Shown: piece by piece, positions 54,431 through 62,666 of the stretch
Layout of the letters: each line of letters starts with the position of its first letter
Numbering within the stretch: position 1 is the first letter of the stretch
NCBI GenBank assembly: GCA_965215775.1
Contig: CBDCEG010000019.1
Span: forward strand, 124,001 to 188,000
Origin: CBDCEG01 sp965215775
GTDB taxonomy: Bacteria > Pseudomonadota > Gammaproteobacteria > Cardiobacteriales > Ostreibacteriaceae
Direction of reading: 5' to 3'
Length of the DNA: 64,000 nucleotides
The notes under the pieces: model-generated
The model's input: only the letters and a program-made list of their open reading frames with translations
The model's database searches: none
What the model was told of the DNA's origin: nothing
Made by a program: the position numbers and the translations under genes

Positions 54431-55963
54431 ATGGACATTCGTGATTCAAGACGCTCAGCAAGTCAAATTCTAAAAAAAATTAGAGTAAAACGACATATTC
54501 CAAGATCTCTTTTTATGATTTTATTGGCTGCAATTATTGCGATATCTGTTGCAACTTTGCCTAGTTTGTTAGGTTGGGAATATTTTGATACATTACCAGG
54601 GCTTGGTAAAATTTCATTGGGGATTGTTATTTTTGCTGCATTTTTATGGATTTCAGAAGCAATACCTGTTTATTCAGTTTCTGTTTTTATTGTAGGTCTT
54701 AATGTTTTATTACTTTCTTACACTGGCTGGGGTGGTAAAGAAGCAAAAGGAAGTAATATTTTTGGTATGAGTGAAGTGCTTACCAAAGATGGAGTGCAAG
54801 ATGGTTCTGCGTTGGTGTTTAGTTCTTATTTAGCACCTTGGGCAAGTAATTTGATGTGGTTATTTATGGCTGGATTTGTTTTAGCTCAAGCACTTACAAA
54901 GACAAAACTAGACTTGGATTTTGCTAAAGTTATTCTAAAAACTGTTGGCTCCAAACCTATAAATGTTTTATTTGGAGCAATGATAACAACTTTTATTTTA
55001 TCAATGTTTGTTTCAAATACAGCAACTACAGCAATGATGGTTGCTATGATGGCAAGCTTCGTCCGAGTTTTACCCTCTGACGAACCTTTTGCAAAAGCAT
55101 TATTTCTAGGAGTTCCAGTAGCTGCAAATGTTGGTGGAATGGGAACAATAATTGGAACGCCACCAAATGGAATTGCAGTTGAAGCACTTGCAAAACAAGG
55201 AATTAATATAGATTTTCTAAGTTGGATGGCTATTGGCTTACCTATTGCTATTATTTTATTTATTGTTGGATTTATATTTATTTGGAAATGGTATAAACCA
55301 ACTATTACAAAATTTGAGATGGATTTTGATACAAAAGAAGACCAAAATCTAAGCCAGCAACAAAAAAACAAAATTAGAAATCAAAGAATTGTTACTTTAG
55401 TTGTTTTTGCCGTAACTGTTTTACTTTGGGTTACTGGCAAATTACACCATATTTCCACTTATGTTATTGCTTTAATTCCTATTGTTGTTTTGGGTGCAAC
55501 TTCAATTGTTGATGCGAGTGATTTCAGAAAACTTCCTTGGGATATTTTAATGCTTTTAACTGGTGGATTATCTATGGGTATCGCAATTCAAAAAACTGGG
55601 CTTGGAATTTGGATGAGTGGCTTAGTTCCAACAGGAGTAAGTGTTTGGATGATTTTAGTTATTATGATTATTCTTGCAATTATAATGAGTAACTTACTTT
55701 CAAATACTGTTACCGCTTCAATTTTAGTCCCAATTGTTATAACTATGATTCCTGAAAGCACTTTAATTGGCGTGGTTACTCCAATTGCTTTAGTTTGTTC
55801 TGCGGCAATGTTTTTACCAATTTCGACACCACCAAATGCAGTTGCTTTTTCATCAGGACGTTTAGAAACTAAAGATTTTATGAAAATTGGTGGAGTTATG
55901 GCAATTGCTGGACCAATTGTTGCTGGTCTTTGGGGAAGTTTTATTGTTAGATTTATTATGTAA
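54431..55963 (+). CDS. DASS-family sodium-coupled anion/dicarboxylate transporter
   Basis: A 510-residue membrane protein with about 11-13 hydrophobic segments after a basic N-terminal tail. It has the paired SNT motifs of the SLC13/DASS family, FVSNTATTAMMVAMM and LLSNTVTASILVPIV, each followed by a proline/threonine substrate loop (GTPPNGIAVE and STPPNAVAF), which are the sodium and carboxylate sites. Likely substrates are C4-dicarboxylates or sulfate; the sequence does not decide. An AAGAGGACAAA site precedes the ATG. A bidirectional terminator separates it from convergent glnA. Confidence 0.9.
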   Translation: MDIRDSRRSASQILKKIRVKRHIPRSLFMILLAAIIAISVATLPSLLGWEYFDTLPGLGKISLGIVIFAAFLWISEAIPVYSVSVFIVGLNVLLLSYTGWGGKEAKGSNIFGMSEVLTKDGVQDGSALVFSSYLAPWASNLMWLFMAGFVLAQALTKTKLDLDFAKVILKTVGSKPINVLFGAMITTFILSMFVSNTATTAMMVAMMASFVRVLPSDEPFAKALFLGVPVAANVGGMGTIIGTPPNGIAVEALAKQGINIDFLSWMAIGLPIAIILFIVGFIFIWKWYKPTITKFEMDFDTKEDQNLSQQQKNKIRNQRIVTLVVFAVTVLLWVTGKLHHISTYVIALIPIVVLGATSIVDASDFRKLPWDILMLLTGGLSMGIAIQKTGLGIWMSGLVPTGVSVWMILVIMIILAIIMSNLLSNTVTASILVPIVITMIPESTLIGVVTPIALVCSAAMFLPISTPPNAVAFSSGRLETKDFMKIGGVMAIAGPIVAGLWGSFIVRFIM

Positions 55964-56085
55964 TTTATGTTTTTGTTGCTTTAATATTTTATATAAATGC
56001 TTGAGTTTTGCTATTTTTCCTTAGCAGTTTGTACTTATTGTTGCCTGATTTATCAAGTGTATTTTTTATATATAATAAAAAAACA

Positions 56086-56107
56086 AAAAGCCCCAATTGG
56101 GGCTTTT
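56086..56107. terminator. Bidirectional terminator between the DASS gene and glnA
   Basis: A perfect 22-base palindrome with 11-base arms (AAAAGCCCCAA/TTGGGGCTTTT), preceded by an A run and ending in T. It lies between the convergent stops at 55963 and 56163. Confidence 0.88.
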
Positions 56108-56162
56108 ATCTTAAGCAAATGCAATAAACCTATAACTTATCAATAATAACCTCTTATAGAGG

Positions 56163-57575
56163 TTATAAACTATAATACATTTCAAACTCAATTGGGTGAG
56201 TTGCCATTCTTAGGCGGACAACTTCTTCTTTTTTTAGTTCAATATAGCTGTCGATTAAGTCATTTGAAAAAACATCACCTTTTAATAAAAACTCTCTATC
56301 CTTATCAAGATTACTCAAAGCATCTTCTAATGAAAATGCAACCTGTGGGATTTTTGCTAACTCTTCTGGTTGTAAGTTATATAAATTTTTATCCATTGCT
56401 TCGCCTGGGTGGATTTTATTTTGAATTCCATCTAGCCCTGCCATAAGCATTGCTGCAAAAGTAAGATATGGATTTGCCATTGAATCTGGAAAGCGAACTT
56501 CTATTCGTCTAGCTTTTGGATTTGAAATATAAGGAATTCTTATTGAGGCACTTCTATTTTTAGCAGAATAAGCCAAAACAACTGGAGCCTCAAAACCTGG
56601 AACTAATCTTTTATAGCTATTTGTTGATGGGTTAGAAAATGCATTTATTGCTTTAGCATGTTTGATTATGCCTCCAATATAATATATTGCAGTCTCAGAA
56701 AGCCCACCATAACCATCTCCAGAAAATAAATTCACACCATCTTTCATTAAAGACTGATGAATATGCATTCCAGAACCATTATCTCCAACCAAAGGTTTTG
56801 GCATAAATGTTGCCGTTCTATCATTCTCATGAGCAACATTATGAACAACATACTTTAGTTTTTGCACTTCATCTGCTTTTTTAGTTAAAGTATTAAACGC
56901 AACACCAATTTCAGTTTGTCCACCAGTTGCAACTTCATGATGATGAACTTCAACCTCTAGCCCAATATCTTCAAGAACATTACACATTTCAGCTCTAACT
57001 TCATGCAAACTATCAACAGGAGGAACTGGTAAATATCCACCTTTAAGAAAAGGTCTATGCCCAGTATTGCCAGTTTCATATTCTGTGTTTGAGTTATTTA
57101 TTCCTTCTTCAGAATCTATTTCAAAACCTGCACCAAACATATCATTCTTAAACCTAACATCATCAAATATAAAGAATTCATTTTCTGGACCAAAATATGC
57201 TGTATCAGCAATTCCAGTTGAATTTAAATAGTTTTCAGCTCTTTTTGCTAAACTTCTTGGGTCTCTAATATATGGTTGAAGTGTTGCTGGCTCCACAATA
57301 TCACAGCTTATATTCAAGGTCTTATCATCAAAGAAAGGATCAATAAATGCGGAATCAACATCTAACATTAATATCATATCTGACTGATTAATTGATTTCC
57401 AACCAGCAATTGATGATCCATCAAACATTTTACCATCTTTAAGAAGAGCCTCATCAAATTGAGAGGAAGGCACTGTAAAATGATGCTCTTTTCCTTTGGT
57501 ATCAGTAAATCGCAAATCAACATATCTTATGTTTTCATCTTTTACCATTTGTAATATTTTATTATTTTCACTCAT
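56163..57575 (-). CDS. glnA: Glutamine synthetase, type I
   Basis: A 470-residue enzyme assimilating ammonia into glutamine. Visible features are DLRFTDTKGKEHHFTVP, MFDGSSIAGWKSINQSDM, FGPENEFFIFD with metal-binding glutamates, EVHHHEVATGGQTEIGV, NGSGMHIHQSL, RSASIRIPYI, and RRIEVRFPDSMANPYL. The adenylylation tyrosine lies in KNLYNLQPEE, so it can be regulated by GlnE-type modification. The GGAGAAATT site precedes the ATG at 57575. Upstream on the coding strand is a GCACCGTTC segment that recalls half an NtrC site, too short to call. Confidence 0.97.
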   Translation of the reverse strand: MSENNKILQMVKDENIRYVDLRFTDTKGKEHHFTVPSSQFDEALLKDGKMFDGSSIAGWKSINQSDMILMLDVDSAFIDPFFDDKTLNISCDIVEPATLQPYIRDPRSLAKRAENYLNSTGIADTAYFGPENEFFIFDDVRFKNDMFGAGFEIDSEEGINNSNTEYETGNTGHRPFLKGGYLPVPPVDSLHEVRAEMCNVLEDIGLEVEVHHHEVATGGQTEIGVAFNTLTKKADEVQKLKYVVHNVAHENDRTATFMPKPLVGDNGSGMHIHQSLMKDGVNLFSGDGYGGLSETAIYYIGGIIKHAKAINAFSNPSTNSYKRLVPGFEAPVVLAYSAKNRSASIRIPYISNPKARRIEVRFPDSMANPYLTFAAMLMAGLDGIQNKIHPGEAMDKNLYNLQPEELAKIPQVAFSLEDALSNLDKDREFLLKGDVFSNDLIDSYIELKKEEVVRLRMATHPIEFEMYYSL

Positions 57576-57771
57576 AATTTCTCCTTGGTTAAAATTTAAT
57601 TTATTTTTGAACGGTGCTTTGTTATAACTTTAGCTTATTATACTAATATAAAATAGTTATGATTGGTAGGTTTTTGTATAGGAAAAGTATAAAAGTATAA
57701 AAAGAAAATAGGCAAATAAATTTAAAATAAATTTGAAGGCAAATTAAATATTTGAGATAAAAAGTAAAAGC

Positions 57772-58570
57772 TTAACAAAGCTCAAACTCTATCGTTTTAG
57801 AGATTCTTCCATTAATTTGTATTGTGATTTTGTGAATACCTTTGTGTAATTTACGAGTTGACATATTTTTTTTGAATAAGTGTTTTTTGCTTAAAACTAT
57901 AGTTTCACCTTTTTTTAGTTGAAGTTTTTTTAGTTTATATACTTTTTCTGAGAATGAGCCACTTTTAGTTTGAAAGGATATAATGTAGTCAATTATCAGT
58001 TTTGTGGTTTTCTCAGCTTTTATATTGATTGAAAACTTAAGCTTTTCTCCAATATAAACTTTTTTATTTTCAACTTTAAAATTAGTTACTTTGATTTGTG
58101 GTTTTGTTGGATACCCTAAGAATTCTAATGTTTCTAGATTACCTTTTTTTATTAATGTTCGTAAAGAGTGGTTGATAATAAAATCCATTTCTTTGGTTGT
58201 TTGTTTTTTAGATTTTTCCCAATTATTTAAAGTTTTAATAACTAGGTTTGCATCTATTTTCGCAATATCATTTAGGTGGTTAGCAACTGATCTAGTTACA
58301 TAACGAGTTCTATCTGAAAAAAGCTTATTCAATAAATCTATTGATTTTTCATAATCAATAGTTAGTTTTTTTGCCCAAGGCAATTTTGGGCGTAAGCCTT
58401 CAGAAGCTAAACGCCGTTTATGATAATTAGATGAGTTTGCACAAGCTTGAAGCATTACAAAAGTCTCACTAGGAAAGTTATTAATAAAATCTCTAATGGC
58501 AAATTCAACTGAAAATCGCTTGGTTATTTCACTTAGTGCAAAAAGAGAAATCTCTAAATTTTCAATATTA
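57772..58570 (-). pseudogene. alkC: AlkC-like DNA glycosylase, C-terminal part (split by IS30)
   Basis: In this frame from the IS30 edge at 58570 the translation is NIENLEISLFALSEITKRFS, VEFAIRDFINNFP, then RRLASEGLRPKLPWAKKL and VTRSVANHLNDIAKID, the HEAT-like repeat core of AlkC alkyladenine glycosylases, followed by an Ig-like C-terminal domain (about 110 residues, PTKPQIKVTNFKVE to KTIEFELC). The ATG at 58455 is internal. The N-terminal part lies at 60908-61236. Deleting the composite element and one copy of TTA rejoins the two parts in frame. AlkC removes 3-methyladenine and related lesions. Confidence 0.88.
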
Positions 58571-58664
58571 CCTGGTTTCTAAACCGAAGTGCAACTAAAT
58601 TTTATTTTTAGGTTTTAATTTGGAACTAGTTATTTTTATTTTTATTAACTAAGATAATAACATT

Positions 58665-58819
58665 ATGAAAAAATACACACAATTAACCAGAACTGATATG
58701 ACAAAAATTGAAACATTGCTTGATGAGAATTATAATCCTTGTGAAATAGCGATAAAGTTAGGCAAAAATAAGACTACAATATACCGCTGCATAAAAAATA
58801 ATAAAAACGCTGAAACCTT
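58665..58819 (+). pseudogene. IS30 transposase 5' fragment (copy 3)
   Basis: About 52 codons encode the N-terminal helix-turn-helix region (CEIAIKLGKNKTTIYRCIKN) with one amino-acid change from copies 1 and 2 (DENY for EENY). The IS3 element interrupts it after NAET-F. The rest is at 60085-60895. Confidence 0.9.
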
Positions 58820-58883
58820 TGAAGTGGTTCAGTTTTATGGGACAGATTTTTAGCCTATAATACACTTTTAAGAGGAAAAAATT

Positions 58884-59189
58884 ATGTCAAAAATTAACAA
58901 ACAAAGAAAAACTTGGACTGTAGAGCAAAAGCTTGATTATGCAAAGCTTATGGTGCATGAAAATTATACAAATAGTCAAATTCAAGAAATTTCTGGTGCA
59001 GGAAAATCAGCTGTTGCGCGTTGGAAAAAACAATATATTGACGAATTAGGTGGGAAAACTCCAGATGGCAAAAGAGCGTTGACAGCTCAGCAGCAGGAGA
59101 TTCAAGACCTTAGGAAACAGCTTTGGAGGGCTAAAAGAGACAATGAAATTTTAAAAAAGGCTGCTGCCATTTTTATTCAAAAAAACTAA
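58884..59189 (+). CDS. IS3-family transposase OrfA
   Basis: A 101-residue protein with an N-terminal helix-turn-helix (YTNSQIQEISGAGKSAVARW) and a leucine-zipper-like C-terminal helix (EIQDLRKQLWRAKRDNEILK). It binds the terminal repeats. At its end, codons AAA-AAC are preceded by A, forming the classical slippery heptamer A-AAA-AAC at 59180-59186, directly before the TAA stop, which would place a fraction of ribosomes in the orfB frame (minus one). Confidence 0.93.
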   Translation: MSKINKQRKTWTVEQKLDYAKLMVHENYTNSQIQEISGAGKSAVARWKKQYIDELGGKTPDGKRALTAQQQEIQDLRKQLWRAKRDNEILKKAAAIFIQKN

Positions 59190-59203
59190 AAACTGAAGTT
59201 ATT

Positions 59204-60055
59204 ATGAAAATAAAAATGGCAAATAAAAATTACTCAATAACTGAATTATGCACTGCTTATGGGGTTCCTAAAAATACATTTTATAAAAAGACTAACACTA
59301 GGAAAATTAATAGAAAATCTTCTGAAATAATATCTTTATTAAAGAAAATTTCTATAGAAACAAAACACAGTTATGGGAAAAGAAGAATGCAAAAAGAACT
59401 CCAACTTTACGGTATTAAGATTGGTATTTTTAAAGTAGCTTCATTGATGAAACTTGCTAATATTCAAGCAATTACACCAAGAAAAAAACACTATTACCCC
59501 AAAGAACGAGTGTCTAAAATTATTTCTGATAATATTTTAAATAGAGAATTTAATCAAAAAACACCAAATACACATTGGGTTGGCGATATAACTTATATCC
59601 GAAATCATCAAGGCTGGAGCTATTTAGCGACGGTTCTTGACCTTGCAACAAAAGAAATTGTGGGCTGGAGTTTGTCGCAAAAACCGAATGCAAAACTTGC
59701 AAAAAAAGCACTTCAAAACGCAATTAGAAGAAAACATCCAGATACAAGCAAATTATTATTTCACTCAGATCGTGGCGTGCAATATACGTCTAATTTATTT
59801 GTTGATTTTTGTGTAAATTTGCATATAACAAAGAGTGTTAGCAGAAAAGGAAACTGTTGGGATAATGCTGTAATGGAAAGGTTTTTTAGGAGTCTAAAGT
59901 CTGAAAGATTAAATTATTTAAGTTTTAAAAGTCATCAAGAAGTTACTGAAGAAGTAGATAGTTATATATATTTTTATAATTATAAGAGGTTAAATTCCGC
60001 AATAAATTACATGACACCAAATGAAAAATTTAATAGAATGATAAATGTCGCTTAA
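59204..60055 (+). CDS. IS3-family transposase OrfB (integrase domain)
   Basis: A 283-residue DDE recombinase: SYGKRRMQKELQLYG, then WVGDITYIRNHQGWSYLATV with the first Asp, FHSDRGVQYTSNLF with the second, and SRKGNCWDNAVMERFFRSLK with the catalytic Glu. The same frame is open upstream through the slippery site of orfA, so the functional transposase is probably the frameshifted OrfAB fusion. All three catalytic acids are present, so the element may be active. Confidence 0.95.
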   Translation: MKIKMANKNYSITELCTAYGVPKNTFYKKTNTRKINRKSSEIISLLKKISIETKHSYGKRRMQKELQLYGIKIGIFKVASLMKLANIQAITPRKKHYYPKERVSKIISDNILNREFNQKTPNTHWVGDITYIRNHQGWSYLATVLDLATKEIVGWSLSQKPNAKLAKKALQNAIRRKHPDTSKLLFHSDRGVQYTSNLFVDFCVNLHITKSVSRKGNCWDNAVMERFFRSLKSERLNYLSFKSHQEVTEEVDSYIYFYNYKRLNSAINYMTPNEKFNRMINVA

Positions 60056-60084
60056 AAAGTGTTCCATAAAATTAGACCATTACA

Positions 60085-60895
60085 CTTTGTTGGTGAAGAG
60101 GCGTGGGAGAAAGTTTCCAAGAGGAAATCTATTGCAAATAAGCATGTTAGGATATTACCTGATAGTATTTTAGAGAAATATATTTTGATAAAAATAGAGC
60201 AACATTGGTCGCCAGAACAAATTTCTGGAAAGTGGCGAGAGGAGGCGCAAGAATCGATTTGCCACGAGATTATTTATCAATTTGTTTATAAGTATCACCC
60301 AAAATTAGTTAAGATGTATTTTAGAAGAAAAGGTAAGAAATATCAACATAATAGAAAAGAAAAATATCAAATAAAAGATCGTAGAATGATTGATGAAAGA
60401 CCGCAAAATATTGAGCTTAGAGAAGAAGTTGGACATTGGGAAGGAGACACAATTGTCGGTAAAAATCACCAAGGCGCGATAGTTACAAATGTTGAAAGAA
60501 AAAGTGGTAAATTAATAGCTTCCAAAGTGAAAAAATCAACCGCAAAAGCTATTTTAGAAGCTACAGTTAAAGATTTCAAGGACTTACCAAATGAGTTACG
60601 AATAAGCATGACATACGATAATGGCAAAGAGTTTTCTTTACACCAAGAGATTGAAAAACAAGTAAAAATGAATGTTTATTTTGCACACGCTTACTCACCT
60701 TGGGAAAGAGGAACTAATGAAAATACCAACGGTTTGCTCCGAGAATTTATCCCCAAAGGCACTGATTTTAATAATGTTTCTGATGAAGACCTTGCTTATT
60801 TTGTAGAACTTATTAATAATAGACCACGAAAACGACTAGGATTTAAAACCCCAAATGAAGTCTTTCAAGCTGAACTTGAAAAGTTGCACTTGTAG
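60085..60895 (+). pseudogene. IS30 transposase 3' fragment (copy 3)
   Basis: Codons resume after the IS3 with VGEEAWEKVSKRKSIANKHV and continue to the normal end FQAELEKLHL, with the DDE residues intact. It differs from copies 1 and 2 by a few residues (HEIIYQF for HETIYQF, EEVGHW for KEVGHW, DEDLAYF for DEELAYF) and has KYQHNRKE once. Without its N-terminus it should be inactive. Confidence 0.92.
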
Positions 60896-60907
60896 GTAGA
60901 ATCTAGC

Positions 60908-61236
60908 TTACAACCAAAGCTAGTAACAAATTCAGAATATGGAGCGTAAATAAAATCTCCAAAGTCATTATCAGTTTTATTTAGGTTAAGTTCTTTAGGG
61001 AGTGCTTTTAGTATAATTGCTAAAGCATCTTTGTAAGAAAATGGTAAGAATTTATTTAATAAGTCTTTAATGTGATAAATTCTTTGCTTTAATTCTAACT
61101 CAGGGAACTTAGTTATTGCTTCACTTATAAACTTATCTTTTTTAAACTTTGGGTAAACTATTTTTATTTCATTAGCTAATTTAGTTATTTTTTCTAAATT
61201 AAATAGCTGATCTTTTAGTAAGGTCTTACCTGCCAT
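60908..61236 (-). pseudogene. alkC: AlkC-like DNA glycosylase, N-terminal part
   Basis: The first 109 codons of alkC: MAGKTLLKDQLFNLEKITKL, FPELELKQRIYHIKDLLNKF, LPFSYKDALAIILKALP, and YAPYSEFVTSFGC. The frame then enters IS30. Removing the element leads in frame into NIENLEISLFALSEI at 58567. The ATG overlaps the nhaD stop (TAATG), so in the ancestral state alkC was the last gene of a transporter operon. Confidence 0.88.
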
Positions 61237-62624
61237 TAAAAGAATTTAAACCAAATCCAAACAGTTGCAAAGACTAAAGTTAGTAGCATTATTGGGAAAG
61301 CTAAAAGAAAGAATTTAACAAACTTTATTGGTTGTTTTGCTTTTTCTGCATAAGCTGCAATGGTAAGGTTGGCACTTGCACCAATTAAAGAACCGTTACC
61401 TCCAAAACAAGCTCCTAAAGCAAGAGACCACCAAAGTGGCTCTATGGCTTCTTTTCCACCAAAAGTGGCTTGAGTTGATTCAATCATAGGAATTATTGTT
61501 GCCACAAAAGGAATGTTATCTAAAAGAGCAGATAAAATACCTGAAACCCAAAGGACTAAAAAAGAAGTTTTCATCAAATCACCATCCGTTGCTTCCAGCA
61601 TTCTTTCACCAATTATTTCAAGCAAACCTGTGTGTTCTACACCTGCAACAATTATAAATAAACCAGCAAAGAAAAATATAGTAACCCATTCAACTTCACC
61701 GAAAATTTTGTGTAAAGTCTCATTTTGGTGTTCCGCATCTTGTTTATAATAAGCAATAAGAAGTAATAATCCAGCACCTGCTAAAGCAGAAGTTCCTGGC
61801 TCCATTCCAATTCCATGACCAAAAATAAAGCCCATTAATACTAAAAATAAAACTACCAAAGACTTAATCATTAAAACTTTATCATTAATTGCTTTTTTTT
61901 CATTAAATCTCATAACCTTAGCTCTAGCTCTTAAAGATACTTTTATAGAATTTCTAAACATAAAGTAAATTATAAAAAGTAAAATGACTAAAGATATCAT
62001 AGCAATAGGTGCCAAATTTATAAGAAATTGATTAAATGTAAGACCTGCAGCAGAACCTATTATTATATTTGGTGGATCACCAATTAAGGTTGCTGTTCCA
62101 CCAATATTTGAAGCTATAATTTCAGCAAAGAAAAAAGGAAAGACTTTAATCTTTAAGGCATCAGTTATTAATAAAGTTATTGGAGCGATTAATAAAACAG
62201 TTGTTACATTATCAAGTAAAGCTGAGAAAACTGCAGTTATAACTGTTAGCATTATTAATATTCCTGCAGGATTTGCCCGAACAACTTTTACAGACTTTAT
62301 TGCAACATATTGAAATAAACCACTTTTACTAGTTATACTAACAATCATCATCATACCAACTAACAAAGCTAGTGTATTAAAATCAACTCCATCAATAGCT
62401 TGTTCTTGATTAATAACTCCTAAAGAAATCATAAGAGCTGCACCTAATAAAGCTAAAATTGAACGATTAATTCTTTCAGAAATCAGAACGACATAAACAA
62501 TAACTAAAATAGTTGCTGCAATAAATAAAGGATTTATATCCAATGTATGAGCCAAAGAAAATCCTGTATGAGTTTGTTTTTCAGCAGTAGCTGAAACAGT
62601 TGTTATAATATTTGAAAAAATCAT
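61236..62624 (-). CDS. nhaD: NhaD/ArsB-like Na+/H+ antiporter (first paralogue)
   Basis: A 462-residue membrane protein of the ion-transporter superfamily with about 12 hydrophobic segments. Diagnostic stretches are FNTLALLVGMMMIVSITSKS, LLDNVTTVLLIAPITLLITD, and IASNIGGTATLIGDPPNIII, with a second-half counterpart ALLDNIPFVATIIPMIES and GGNGSLIGASANLTI. These are typical of NhaD-type sodium/proton antiporters and relatives (ArsB, P-protein). I cannot separate Na+/H+ exchange from other ions by sequence alone. It starts 43 bases after the stop of a close paralogue. Confidence 0.85.
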   Translation of the reverse strand: MIFSNIITTVSATAEKQTHTGFSLAHTLDINPLFIAATILVIVYVVLISERINRSILALLGAALMISLGVINQEQAIDGVDFNTLALLVGMMMIVSITSKSGLFQYVAIKSVKVVRANPAGILIMLTVITAVFSALLDNVTTVLLIAPITLLITDALKIKVFPFFFAEIIASNIGGTATLIGDPPNIIIGSAAGLTFNQFLINLAPIAMISLVILLFIIYFMFRNSIKVSLRARAKVMRFNEKKAINDKVLMIKSLVVLFLVLMGFIFGHGIGMEPGTSALAGAGLLLLIAYYKQDAEHQNETLHKIFGEVEWVTIFFFAGLFIIVAGVEHTGLLEIIGERMLEATDGDLMKTSFLVLWVSGILSALLDNIPFVATIIPMIESTQATFGGKEAIEPLWWSLALGACFGGNGSLIGASANLTIAAYAEKAKQPIKFVKFFLLAFPIMLLTLVFATVWIWFKFF

Positions 62625-62666
62625 TTTATTAAGTTATTTTAAGTTAGGTTATTATTAAGTTTTATT

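Larger units (their letters stand above)
58820..60084 (+). mobile_element. IS3-family insertion sequence
   Basis: A 1,265-base element ending in TG...CA. The left end TGAAGTGGTTCAGTTTTATG and the right end read inward TGTAATGGTCTAATTTTATG match at most of 25 positions. A three-base duplication CTT (58817-58819 and 60085-60087) flanks it; removing it restores the IS30 sequence exactly (AACCTTTGTTGGT). It carries two open frames in the usual orfA/orfB arrangement. Confidence 0.92.
58571..60907 (+). mobile_element. IS30-family insertion sequence, copy 3, carrying an IS3
   Basis: The left end CCTGGTTTCT starts at 58571 and the right end CTAGC ends at 60907. A three-base duplication TTA flanks it (58568-58570 and 60908-60910). 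It has split alkC. Its transposase gene is itself interrupted by an IS3-family element at 58820-60084. Excluding the IS3 and its duplicated CTT, it is 24 bases shorter than copies 1 and 2, since KYQHNRKE occurs once, and it carries several further point differences, so it is an older or separate lineage. Confidence 0.9.

Noticed and set aside
57576..57640. NtrC or sigma-54 control site ahead of glnA
   Set aside because: Only a half-match (GCACCGTTC) and no convincing GG-N10-GC element; not enough to report as a feature.
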